Shown here: piece by piece, positions 41,327 to 48,865 of the stretch
Layout: each line of letters begins with the position of its first letter
Position numbering within the stretch: position 1 is the stretch's first letter
DNA from: TMP-86 sp964247385
Lineage (GTDB): Bacteria; Pseudomonadota; Gammaproteobacteria; Steroidobacterales; Steroidobacteraceae
Length of the DNA: 64,000 nucleotides
Reading direction: 5' to 3'
Assembly: GCA_964247385.1 (NCBI GenBank)
Contig: CAXTUB010000006.1
Span: 107,088 to 171,087, forward strand
Position numbers and translations under genes: made by a program
The notes under the pieces: generated by a model
What the model saw: the letters and a program-made list of their open reading frames with translations, nothing else
Told to the model about the DNA's origin: nothing
Databases searched by the model: none

Positions 41327-41356
41327 AGTGTAGCGAGCGCTCCCCTACCATAACAA
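41327..41356 (-). promoter_or_regulatory. Sigma-70-like promoter of rpmE
   Basis: On the minus strand, TTGTTA (-35) and TACACT (-10) separated by 18 bp. Transcription would start near 41320, giving a leader of about 63 bases containing the hairpin. Confidence 0.55.
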
Positions 41357-41400
41357 GCGTTTCCAAAGAAACACTTTTGCGCGTTTCAGCACGCGAGAAT

Positions 41401-41435
41401 TTGTCCACAATATCTGTGCATAACTCTGTGCATTT
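41401..41435. promoter_or_regulatory. Cluster of DnaA-box-like sequences
   Basis: TTGTCCACA (41401-41409), TGTGCATAA (41415-41423, the complement of TTATGCACA, a perfect TTATNCACA box) and TGTGCATTT (41427-41435, one mismatch). They lie in a relatively A/T-rich 257-bp gap between the rpmE promoter and the hemW stop. Confidence 0.5.
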
Positions 41436-41614
41436 CAATTGGCGCTCGCGCTTGCCACCGCAGCAAATTCGCATAAATGTGCTCTTGGTCAAAAAACGCA
41501 CAAGCCGTAAATGCCATTCATATCAACAAGATACAAGCGTCAGCTTACATATTGCTGGCGCAATGCGCCGTAGGTGCCTTTTTACACGGACTGAAATCTT
41601 CGGTGTGAATAAGC

Positions 41615-42865
41615 CTAGTCCAGGAACGCGGCTTGAACATCGTTGAGAAATCTTTGGCCCAAGGCGCTCGCCCTCCATCCTGCAGGCGTCTTTTCCACCC
41701 AGCGGCGACGCTCTGCTTCACTTAGGCGTTCGCTGACTGCGCCGAGATCGAGGCCCGTGCTCGCGGTAAATTGCCGCAGAGAGAATCCGTCGCTCAACCG
41801 CAATGTATTGAGCATGAATTCGAACGCGAGTTCGCCGGACGCAACGAACTTTCTGTCGCCGATGGCGTCGCGGCTCTCGCGCAGCGCCGTGCGATAGTGC
41901 GCCGGAGATTTTGGTTTGGTGGTGCGCAAAATGTGCCGCGGCAGCGCCAGCGTTATTTTGCCGTGCGCGCCGGCACCCACACCGAGGTAGTCGCCAAAGC
42001 TCCAGTAATTCAGGTTGTGGCGACACTCAGCGCCCGCTTGGGCATAGGCGGAAATTTCGTATTGCCTGAACCCAACGCTCGCCAGCGCCGCCTGGCATTC
42101 GATCTGCATGTCCCATGCAGCGTCGTCGTCCGGAATGGGCGGCGGACATCGATGAAAAACCGTGCCCGGCTCAATGGTGAGTTGATAGTGAGACAGATGC
42201 GCAGATCCGAGTGCGCATGCACGCCGCACATCCTCGAGCGCTTCCGCCACGCTCTGCCCTGGCAGGGCGTACATCAAATCGATATTGAGGTTGCTCAGTC
42301 CAGCGGCGTGCAAATCGTTGACGGCTCGCTCGCTTTCCGCAGGCGAATGAATGCGCCCCAGGCGATGCAGTGCCTGCGAATTGAAGCTTTGTACACCGAG
42401 CGAGACCCGGTTGATGCCTGCCTCCCGATAATCGGCGAACGCACCGCGCTCGATGGCGCCGGGATTCACTTCCATGGTGACTTCGACATCCGCAGCAACG
42501 CACGCGCGTGTGCGAACCCCACGCAACAGGCGCTCGAACGCATCGGGTTGAAAAAGGCTCGGCGTGCCGCCGCCGAAAAAAATGCTATCGATGCGCCGGT
42601 TCTGAATGAGCGGCAACTCGCGCTCGAAATCCTCCAGCAGCGCATCGATGTACGTCGGGTCTGGCGTTTGCCTAACCCCGGATCCAAAGTGCGCGCGCCG
42701 CCCGGCCAATTCATGCGAATTGAAATCGCAGTACGGACATTTGCGAATGCACCAGGGCATGTGCACATACAGCGAGAGCGGAATTTCGACGGGGAGCGAA
42801 CTCGTAGGGAGTGAGCTCGTAGGGAGCGAACTCATGGAGGCGAACGCATCGGAGGCGATGCTCAT
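41615..42865 (-). CDS. hemW: HemW, radical SAM heme chaperone
   Basis: 416 residues. Radical SAM core with the HemW variant cluster motif CIRKCPYCDF, then FFGGGTPSL, TMEVNPG and GVQSFN, and a C-terminal HemN_C domain (EFMLNTLRLSDGFSLRQF). It lacks the extra N-terminal region of the coproporphyrinogen dehydrogenase HemN. Transfers heme to respiratory enzymes; cytoplasmic or membrane-associated. The first 26 residues carry a SSLPT repeat encoded by a 15-bp DNA repeat, so the start could lie later. It overlaps rdgB by 4 bp. Confidence 0.94.
   Translation of the reverse strand: MSIASDAFASMSSLPTSSLPTSSLPVEIPLSLYVHMPWCIRKCPYCDFNSHELAGRRAHFGSGVRQTPDPTYIDALLEDFERELPLIQNRRIDSIFFGGGTPSLFQPDAFERLLRGVRTRACVAADVEVTMEVNPGAIERGAFADYREAGINRVSLGVQSFNSQALHRLGRIHSPAESERAVNDLHAAGLSNLNIDLMYALPGQSVAEALEDVRRACALGSAHLSHYQLTIEPGTVFHRCPPPIPDDDAAWDMQIECQAALASVGFRQYEISAYAQAGAECRHNLNYWSFGDYLGVGAGAHGKITLALPRHILRTTKPKSPAHYRTALRESRDAIGDRKFVASGELAFEFMLNTLRLSDGFSLRQFTASTGLDLGAVSERLSEAERRRWVEKTPAGWRASALGQRFLNDVQAAFLD
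42778..42840. repeat. 15-bp repeat at the 5' end of hemW
   Basis: Three to four imperfect copies of gagctcgtagggagc, encoding SLPTS units near the HemW N terminus on the minus strand. Confidence 0.6.
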
Positions 42866-43560
42866 GGTGACCGCTCAGCCAGGGCGCGCCGCAAACCGCG
42901 CAGCGCCTGCCCGCGATGACTGATCGCGTTCTTTTCCGAAGCCTCCATCTCGGCTGCGGTGCATCCGCGCGAGGGCAGCCAAAAATGCGGATCGTAGCCA
43001 AAGCCCCGCGCGCCCCGCGGCGCTTCGCGCACCTCTCCTTCCCACACGCCGTTCGTGACGATCGGCAATGCGTCGTCGCCGTCTCGCACAAAGGCAATTG
43101 CGCAGTGAAAGCGCGCGGTATGTGGCACCGTGGCATCGCCGCGCCTCGCGGCATCATGCGGCCGCGCGGCATCGCGCAACTGAACGGCATCGCGCAGTCG
43201 CGCGGCCTCGCGCAGCTCGGCCACCAGCTTGGCATTGTTATCCGCATCGCTGGCGCCAAGTCCGGCGAAACGCGCGGAAAATAATCCGGGCCGCCCGTTC
43301 AGCGCGTCGACTTCGAGACCGGAATCATCGGCGATCGCGGCAAGTCCAGAGATGCGCGCGGCATGTCTTGCCTTGAGCAGCGCATTCTCGGCAAAGGTTG
43401 CGCCAGTCTCCTCGACCGGCTCGATGCCGAGCTCGCTTTGCGCGATCAGCTCGAACGGAAAATCGCGCAAAAGTTGTTTGAGCTCCCGAAGCTTGCTCAG
43501 GTTGCCTGTGGCCACGATCACACGGCGTGCGCGCTCGCCCTCGAACGACTTGCGCGGCAT
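42862..43560 (-). CDS. rdgB: RdgB, dITP/XTP pyrophosphatase
   Basis: 232 residues from the ATG at 43560 (MPRKSFEGERARRVIVATGN), 4 bp after the rph stop. Ham1/RdgB fold: VIVATGNLSKLRELK, GATFAENALLKA, AIADDSGLEVDALNGRPG with the catalytic Asp, and the C-terminal GFGYDPHFWLP and SHRGQAL. It removes deaminated purine nucleotides (ITP, dITP, XTP). The protein is about 35 residues longer than E. coli RdgB because of an Ala/Arg/Asp-rich insert (about 115-142) with RDAxxxRDAARPHDAARR-like repeats. Confidence 0.94.
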   Translation of the reverse strand: MPRKSFEGERARRVIVATGNLSKLRELKQLLRDFPFELIAQSELGIEPVEETGATFAENALLKARHAARISGLAAIADDSGLEVDALNGRPGLFSARFAGLGASDADNNAKLVAELREAARLRDAVQLRDAARPHDAARRGDATVPHTARFHCAIAFVRDGDDALPIVTNGVWEGEVREAPRGARGFGYDPHFWLPSRGCTAAEMEASEKNAISHRGQALRGLRRALAERSP

Positions 43561-43564
43561 GGCA

Positions 43565-44293
43565 CTAAACGGGTCGCGTGCGCGCAGCAAGCTGCGCCGC
43601 GTGCAAGGATTCGATTCCTTTGGAAGCTAGATTCAACAGCTCGTCCAACTCGTGGCGGCGAAAGGCATGACCTTCGGCCGTGCCTTGAATTTCAATGAAT
43701 GCGCCGCCGCTGTTCATGATGACATTCATGTCGGTCTCGGCGGCCGAGTCTTCCAGGTAATCCAGATCGAGCACCGCGCTGCCGTTATAAATGCCCACGG
43801 AAACGGCCGCCACCTGCCCGTGCAACGGGTTGTTGGCAAGCGAGCGTTTCTTGAGGAGAGCATCCACGGCGTCGCACAAGGCAACGTAGCTACCGGTGAT
43901 GGCCGCGGTGCGCGTGCCGCCGTCGGCCTGCAGCACGTCGCAGTCCAAGGTGACCGTACGCTCACCGAGCGCTTTCATGTCGACGACGGCGCGCAGCGCG
44001 CGTCCGATCAGCCGCTGGATCTCTTGGGTGCGGCCGGATTGTTTACCGCGCGCCGCTTCACGCGGCGAGCGAGTGTGCGTCGCGCGCGGCAGCATGCCGT
44101 ATTCTGCGGTGACCCAGCCCTGGCCGCCGCCGCGCAAAAATCCCGGCACGCCGTCCTCGATGCTGGCGGTGCATAGCACGCGCGTTTCGCCGAAGCTCAC
44201 GAGTACCGAACCTTCGGCGTGGCGCGTGAAGTTCCGCTCGAAGCTGACCTTGCGCATCTCGTCGGCGGCGCGCCCGCTTGGCCGCTTGCTCAT
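43565..44293 (-). CDS. rph: RNase PH
   Basis: 242 residues from the ATG at 44293, which overlaps the PP2C stop (ATGA). Phosphorolytic 3'-5' exoribonuclease that trims tRNA 3' ends. Motifs: EGSVLVSFGETRVLCTAS, RSPREAARGKQSGRTQEIQRLIGR, and DCDVLQADGGTRTAAITG with the phosphate/metal residues. Full length. Lies between PP2C and rdgB in a compact operon. Confidence 0.97.
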   Translation of the reverse strand: MSKRPSGRAADEMRKVSFERNFTRHAEGSVLVSFGETRVLCTASIEDGVPGFLRGGGQGWVTAEYGMLPRATHTRSPREAARGKQSGRTQEIQRLIGRALRAVVDMKALGERTVTLDCDVLQADGGTRTAAITGSYVALCDAVDALLKKRSLANNPLHGQVAAVSVGIYNGSAVLDLDYLEDSAAETDMNVIMNSGGAFIEIQGTAEGHAFRRHELDELLNLASKGIESLHAAQLAARTRPV

Positions 44294-45036
44294 GCGCGCT
44301 GCCAACGCAGCGCCGTCGCGCTGGTGTTATCGCTGTGAGGCGCCGACGCCTCGACCGCGCGCGAGCCGAGCTCGACTAGAGCTTCGCGCAATGGCCGCCC
44401 GGGCGGATTCATGAATTGAGCAAATTCCCGATCAGGGAGATTCGCCCACATGCCGTCAGTGCATAACAACAGCACGTCCCCCGCGCTCAGCTTTTGCCGC
44501 ATGGAAATACTCATCTCGGGCAGAGCGGCGTCGCCGCCGAGACAACATTCGACGTAGTTTCGCATCGGATGACCATGGACCTCATCCTCGCGTATCAGGC
44601 CCTCCCGCAGCAATACCTCGACGTGGCTGTGATCGCGAGTGCGCGCATGCACGCTCGCTTGACGTATCTGATACACGCGGCTGTCGCCGACATGCGCCCA
44701 ATAGGCGGCGCCGCCTTGCACCAAGCACACCGCGCAGGTTGCGCGCGGCCGCGCCTCGATGGCGAGACCCGTACCGAGTTTCACGACTTCCTCGTGCGCG
44801 CGGCCGAGCGATAAGTGCAGAAAGCCGAGCGGATCAAACACGGGGTGAGGCGCTTGCCAAAAAGCCTCGATCAGAGTGGCCAATGCCGTCTCGGCCGCCC
44901 GTGCGCCTTCCGCATGGCCGCCCATGCCGTCGAGAACCGCCATGAGCACGGCATGCTCAGCCGCAGCAATCGCGACCCGATCCTGATTTTCCTCGCGATG
45001 ACCGATGAGGCTGACATCGGCAATTTCGATTTGCAT
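44290..45036 (-). CDS. PP2C-family Ser/Thr protein phosphatase
   Basis: 248 residues. Metal-dependent PP2C fold with all core motifs: GHREENQDR (Asp), AVLDGMGGHAEG (metal-binding DGMGG), GDSRVYQIR, LLCTDGMW (Asp) and HSDNTSAT (Asp/Asn). Stp1-like soluble phosphatase, about the family's minimal size. It begins the rph-rdgB-hemW unit and is divergent from yicC. A partner kinase is not visible here. Confidence 0.93.
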   Translation of the reverse strand: MQIEIADVSLIGHREENQDRVAIAAAEHAVLMAVLDGMGGHAEGARAAETALATLIEAFWQAPHPVFDPLGFLHLSLGRAHEEVVKLGTGLAIEARPRATCAVCLVQGGAAYWAHVGDSRVYQIRQASVHARTRDHSHVEVLLREGLIREDEVHGHPMRNYVECCLGGDAALPEMSISMRQKLSAGDVLLLCTDGMWANLPDREFAQFMNPPGRPLREALVELGSRAVEASAPHSDNTSATALRWQRA

Positions 45037-45232
45037 CTAAGCTCCATTGCACCACCGGCGCCGAATGACACATCGGCACCGCGCGCGCTCACCACGCGCA
45101 TCACGCATCGCTGGACTTGACTATTGCTGGACTTGACTCGAGCCCACAGGCGATTATCGCCGGGACCAGCGGTCAATCAAAGCACGGCGGCGATGCATCA
45201 GCATCGCGCCGTCTCAATTGGACAGGATTTCA
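45037..45232. promoter_or_regulatory. PP2C / yicC divergent intergenic region
   Basis: 196 bp with no coding sequence. It contains a direct repeat (ctggacttga-ctattg twice near 45111-45137). Promoters for both divergent genes must lie here; no hexamers are clear. Confidence 0.35.
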
Positions 45233-46096
45233 ATGATTCGAAGCATGACGGGTTTTGCGCGCCAGGAAGAGGCGCTCGCCAATGGACAACTGAGTTGCGA
45301 GATTCGCAGCGTCAATCACCGCTTCCTCGAGGTGAGCGTGCGCATGCCGGACGACTTTCGCTCGCTCGAGCCGACATTTCGTCAAATTCTGGGCGCGGCC
45401 CTGAAGCGCGGCAAGGTCGATTGTTCGTTGAGCGTGCGCGCAGGCAGCGGAGGCAACGTGCCTGAGGTCGACATCGCCGTACTGAGCAATGTCATGCTGC
45501 TGGTGAAACGTGTGGCGCGTGAAGCTGGCGAAGGCGCCCATATCGATGCCGTCGACTTGCTGCGCTGGCCGGGCGTGATCAGTGAGCGCCCGCGCGATGC
45601 CGCGGCGCTCACGAGCGCTGCGCAATCATTGTTCGAGCGCACGGTGGCCGAGCTCATGAAATTTCGCGAAGCGGAAGGCGCCCGATTGCGCCAGGCGCTC
45701 GACGAGCGCTGCACCGGCATCGGCGCGCTCGCGGAGACCGTCGCGCAGCGCCTGCCCGAGGTCCGCGCGCGCTTACGTACCAAATGGCTCGAGCGGATCG
45801 CGCAAGTCGCCACCGGAATCGATGCGAACCGTCTCGAGCAAGAGTTGGCGATGCAGGCGCAGCGGCTCGACATCGACGAGGAGGTGGATCGGCTGCGCGG
45901 ACATCTCATCGAAGTACGCAAGACGTTCGATGCACCGGAGGCTGCCGGCCGGCGCTTGGATTTCCTGATGCAAGAGTTGAATCGCGAGGCCAACACTCTG
46001 TCGTCTAAATCGCAAGACCTCGAGACCACCCGCGCCGCGGTGGAAATGAAGGTATTGATCGAGCAGATGAGAGAGCAGGTGCAGAATATTGAATGA
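45233..46096 (+). CDS. yicC: YicC-family endoribonuclease
   Basis: 287 residues from the ATG at 45233 (MIRSMTGFARQE), with an AGGA just upstream. YicC_N domain opening SMTGFAR and SVNHRFLEVSVRMP; a central helical region; and the DUF1732 C-terminal domain with the signature GRRLDFLMQELNREANTLSSKS. E. coli YicC is a stress-linked endoribonuclease. In most relatives gmk follows; here an integrase remnant begins within about ten bases of the stop, so the conserved yicC-gmk-rpoZ order has been broken by an insertion. Confidence 0.95.
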   Translation: MIRSMTGFARQEEALANGQLSCEIRSVNHRFLEVSVRMPDDFRSLEPTFRQILGAALKRGKVDCSLSVRAGSGGNVPEVDIAVLSNVMLLVKRVAREAGEGAHIDAVDLLRWPGVISERPRDAAALTSAAQSLFERTVAELMKFREAEGARLRQALDERCTGIGALAETVAQRLPEVRARLRTKWLERIAQVATGIDANRLEQELAMQAQRLDIDEEVDRLRGHLIEVRKTFDAPEAAGRRLDFLMQELNREANTLSSKSQDLETTRAAVEMKVLIEQMREQVQNIE

Positions 46097-46105
46097 TGTT
46101 TTCGG

Positions 46106-46761
46106 ATGTCTCGCCTTGTCCCACCTCGCTGCGCAATTAGCGCGTTGAGCCAGGACGAGCTTCTTATCCACTTGAAGCGTATGCGTGAGTCAGAGGCGTT
46201 CGGCGGCGAGAACTATTTAACGGTGAAACTGCTGCTCGCGCTCGGCGTGCGCAAGACCGAGCTCCTTGTGGCGACCTAGAGCGAGTTCGAGCTTGATGGC
46301 ACGAATCCGGTGTGGAAACTCCCGGGCGAGCGCACAAAGACTGTGTCGCGCTCAAGATTTCACTTGTGCCAGAGGTCGTCGCTTGGCCGAAAGGTCTGCA
46401 ATTGGTCGGCCGCGGTGAGTGTGTGTTTGCAAAGCGTAACCGCAATCCGCTACGGAGCGTCGGACATGTCCGCACCGACACCATCAATGCAGCGCTCAAG
46501 CAAGTCGATCACGGCCTTGAGCATTTCACGTTGCACGACTTGCGTCGAACGATGCGGACGCATCTCGCGGCGCTTGGCGGGCGCAGCGAGGCTGCCGAGC
46601 GCTGCCTAGGGCATCAGCTTCGTGGCGTCGAGCACGGCTGAAATCTGCACGATTATTTTTCGGAACGACACGCGACAATTGAGACGTGGACGGCAATGAT
46701 CGTGGACGTGGAGGACGGGATGCAGAAGGTCACGCCGATTTGGCGCGCTGCGGCGTCTTGA
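46106..46761 (+). pseudogene. Decayed tyrosine recombinase (P4-type integrase), C-terminal remnant
   Basis: Reads as the catalytic half of a phage-type integrase but broken by at least a stop near 46277 (after ELLVAT), a frameshift near 46310-46340 and another stop near 46640. Recognisable pieces in order are LLALGVRKTELL, the WKLPGERTK segment, LVPEVVAWPK, HFTLHDLRRTMRTHLAALGG with the HxxR box, CLGHQLRG with the second His box, and HDYFSERHATIETW. The N-terminal arm-binding and core-binding domains are missing. It sits directly after yicC and marks the left edge of the accessory island. No attachment site or tRNA is visible next to it. Confidence 0.85.
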
Positions 46762-46956
46762 CCGGCTAAGCGTAACTTCGTCCAACGAATCTGCGGTGCC
46801 CTCGGACACAGATCTCGAGGTAGTCGCGCACAAAAACCCGCCCTGGTGCGCTTCCATGAGAGGCGTGGCGGGTGTTGTTGGTTTTATTTATCCCAACAGC
46901 CGGGAGCTAACTTTTTTCAAACGCATCGCGTGGCTTCTCTGTTTGCCCGGCAATCG
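46762..46956. other. Intergenic stretch in island
   Basis: 195 bp between the integrase remnant and the Fic gene stop. I see no gene, repeat or clear terminator here. Confidence 0.4.
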
Positions 46957-47556
46957 TCAAGATGAGTTGCAGAACGCCAAGAGTGGTGCGTAGTTTCTTG
47001 CATCAGCGGATTGCAGCGCGGCGATGTAGTCGGCGCGTCGTGGATCAAAAGTTCCCAACGCATTTCCGCTCCAACTTAGACGCTCCTGTTTGAAGTGCCG
47101 AATCAGTAGTAGATCGGCGAACAATCGCGCGAAACGTCCATTGCCGTTTGAAAATGGATGCACCCACACAAGCCGGTGATGGATTCGAACAGCAATCTCG
47201 AGAGGAGAAAAACTGCCGCGCTCGATCCAATATTTCGAATCCGCATATATCTCGCGTAGCGCACCGCGGATACTCGTGAATGGCAAGCCAATGTTGGTAT
47301 CGCGCAACCGATACTTTCCCGCCCACCTCCAAACTGCTCCGAACATCCTCTTATGAAGCTCGAACATGTAGTCATCGCTCAGCATATTGGACAACTGCGT
47401 TCGGCGAGCGCCCAGAGCCCACTCTTGGCCTTGCAGTATGTTTGCCGCTTCCAGTTCGTTGAGATCACCGTGCGTCGTAACGGCGTGCTTTAGACCTTTG
47501 ATCTCCTCGAGCCGAAGCGGCGTCGCGCCGAACGCATGCGGGTCGGTTAACGCCAC
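46957..47556 (-). CDS. Mobile mystery protein B, Fic-domain protein
   Basis: 199 residues. Fic fold with the active-site motif HPFSNGNGR at about 133-141 (catalytic His133). The canonical motif is HPFx(D/E)GNGR; here the acidic metal ligand is Asn, so AMP-transfer activity may be altered. Upstream the family features LQGQEWALGA, YMFELHKRMFGAVWRWAGKYR (an alpha-helical N part) and RGALREIYADS are present. Members of this subfamily (TIGR02613) occur with mobile mystery protein A, as here; the genes overlap by 10 bp. Likely toxin or regulator half of a two-gene module. Confidence 0.88.
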   Translation of the reverse strand: MALTDPHAFGATPLRLEEIKGLKHAVTTHGDLNELEAANILQGQEWALGARRTQLSNMLSDDYMFELHKRMFGAVWRWAGKYRLRDTNIGLPFTSIRGALREIYADSKYWIERGSFSPLEIAVRIHHRLVWVHPFSNGNGRFARLFADLLLIRHFKQERLSWSGNALGTFDPRRADYIAALQSADARNYAPLLAFCNSS

Positions 47557-48014
47557 AATTTACGCGGACGGTCTTCCAGCTCTCGAGCCAAATCGTCGAC
47601 CTGTCTGTCGAATTGTCTAGACGCCAAGCGTTGGTCTTCCATCGCCATCGAATGTGCAATCGGCGCGACCCGTTCTTTGGCAAGTGCGCGCGCGCGCTCT
47701 GAAATCATTTTCTTCAGGGGCTTCCTTGGAACGATGGCATAGACCAAATCTGCATCGAGCGCACTTGCTGCTCGGCGCAGAGATTCCAGCGTCACCTTGC
47801 CACTTTTCTCATTACGCTCCAGGTCTTGAACTGAACCATGGGTAACACCGAGCCGCCTCGCAAAAGCGCGATCCGACATGCTCAGTGTCGTCCTCAATGC
47901 TTTCACCCATCCGGTTGGTGGCGCTTGATTAAGTAGTTCCTCGGCCGCCTTTTGAAGCCCTTTAAGCTTTCTATCTCGCTGATCAATCGTGAGACGGTTG
48001 ATGGTTCTAGACAT
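47547..48014 (-). CDS. Mobile mystery protein A, HTH regulator
   Basis: 155 residues. The N-terminal helical region is followed by a Cro/C1-type HTH (about 36-90: GWVKALRTTLSMSDRAFARRLGVTHGSVQDLERNEKSGKVTLESLRRAASALDADLVYAIVP). This is the TIGR02612 family, almost always found with the Fic protein mobile mystery B, which follows here with a 10-bp overlap. It is probably the antitoxin or repressor of the pair. A perfect 20-bp palindrome 39-58 bp upstream is the likely operator. Confidence 0.9.
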   Translation of the reverse strand: MSRTINRLTIDQRDRKLKGLQKAAEELLNQAPPTGWVKALRTTLSMSDRAFARRLGVTHGSVQDLERNEKSGKVTLESLRRAASALDADLVYAIVPRKPLKKMISERARALAKERVAPIAHSMAMEDQRLASRQFDRQVDDLARELEDRPRKLWR

Positions 48015-48052
48015 GGTTTGCTGCTCGTGAACTGGCTTCAGCGAAAAGACGA

Positions 48053-48072
48053 TGCATGGATATGTCCATGCA
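48053..48072. promoter_or_regulatory. Palindromic operator of the mobile mystery A/B operon
   Basis: TGCATGGA-TATG-TCCATGCA, a perfect 8-bp inverted repeat around four bases. It overlaps a TATTAT sequence on the minus strand that could be the -10 box. A weaker inverted repeat (gactggctatatctagtc, 48086-48103) lies beside it. Confidence 0.7.
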
Positions 48073-48165
48073 TAATAAAAAAAACGACTGGCTATATCTA
48101 GTCAATTTGTCGACATTGCGGACTCATTGGGTCGACCAAGCCAACGGCGGTTGGCTGCTTTTTCT

Positions 48166-48346
48166 TGTATATTCATTGTGTTACAAAATCTTGCGCTTGG
48201 GCAGGCGAATTCGCCGCGGTTGACCCGACACTGGCTACACTGCTGGGTCGGCCGCCAATCAAGCTACGAGGGGTGCTTGCGCGCAGCGCCGAGGGGTAAT
48301 GGCTCGCGCGTCGGCGCGTGCCGTGGCACTCATCGGACTGTTTGGA
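48166..48346. pseudogene. Noncoding gap with a possible oxidoreductase 3' remnant
   Basis: The + strand contains a short open stretch (about 48195-48297) reading EFAAVDPTLATLLGRPP-IKLRGVLARSAEG and a stop, reminiscent of the C terminus of NmrA-like NAD(P)H-binding proteins. No start or upstream domain exists. Just before it, 48166-48193 resembles the sequence upstream of the Fic remnant at 62057-62084. Treated as decayed island DNA. Confidence 0.3.
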
Positions 48347-48775
48347 TTAGATATGCAAGACGTCGCCGTCGAGTTTCGCGGCCACGGCGCGAGCAACATA
48401 CGTGCGATGACAGCGCTCGGCATCGGCCTCGTAGCATAGGAGTGCCGCAGATTTCGTCTGGCACAGCGCGGCCAAATCCTCGATGGCCGCAGCTTGCTCA
48501 TCGAGATGTTTAAGGAAGGCGGTCGTATAGGCCGCCCAGTCTCCATCCGTGCGATAGCGATCACGGATGTCCTTTGGACAACCCAAGCTGCGAATATGCA
48601 GATAACCCATGCTAGCGGCATGAACTGCTTGGGACAACGCCGTCTTCGAAAATCCCCGCTTTCGCGAGAGCGGCAGGTCGCGAACGTCGACGACAATGCT
48701 GACGCCTGCGTGCTGCAACCGGCCGAGGAAATCTGAGAGGGCGAGCGCTTCATAGCCGATGGTGTAGAGGTTCAT
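48347..48775 (-). CDS. DUF488-family protein
   Basis: 142 residues from the ATG at 48775 (MNLYTIGYEALALSDFL). The family pattern is clear: YTIGYE near the start, VVDVRDLPLSRKRGFSKTAL, YLHIRSLGCPKD, and ALLCYEADAERCHRTYVA with two conserved Cys and a His. DUF488 proteins are cytoplasmic, of unknown function, and frequent in mobile and defence-rich regions. It is encoded directly downstream of the nuclease-helicase gene (about 90 bp), on the same strand. Confidence 0.88.
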   Translation of the reverse strand: MNLYTIGYEALALSDFLGRLQHAGVSIVVDVRDLPLSRKRGFSKTALSQAVHAASMGYLHIRSLGCPKDIRDRYRTDGDWAAYTTAFLKHLDEQAAAIEDLAALCQTKSAALLCYEADAERCHRTYVARAVAAKLDGDVLHI

Positions 48776-48865
48776 CTCGCCGCGAGTATGCACGATCACA
48801 AGGGCTCGACGTCCGAACGCCCTGGCGTCGCGACCTCGCACCGTAAACGTAGCGAGATGCGAGTA

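Noticed and set aside
46097..46761. tRNA or attachment site expected next to an integrase
   Set aside because: No cloverleaf or terminal direct repeat could be recognised by eye next to the remnant or at the phoD edge.
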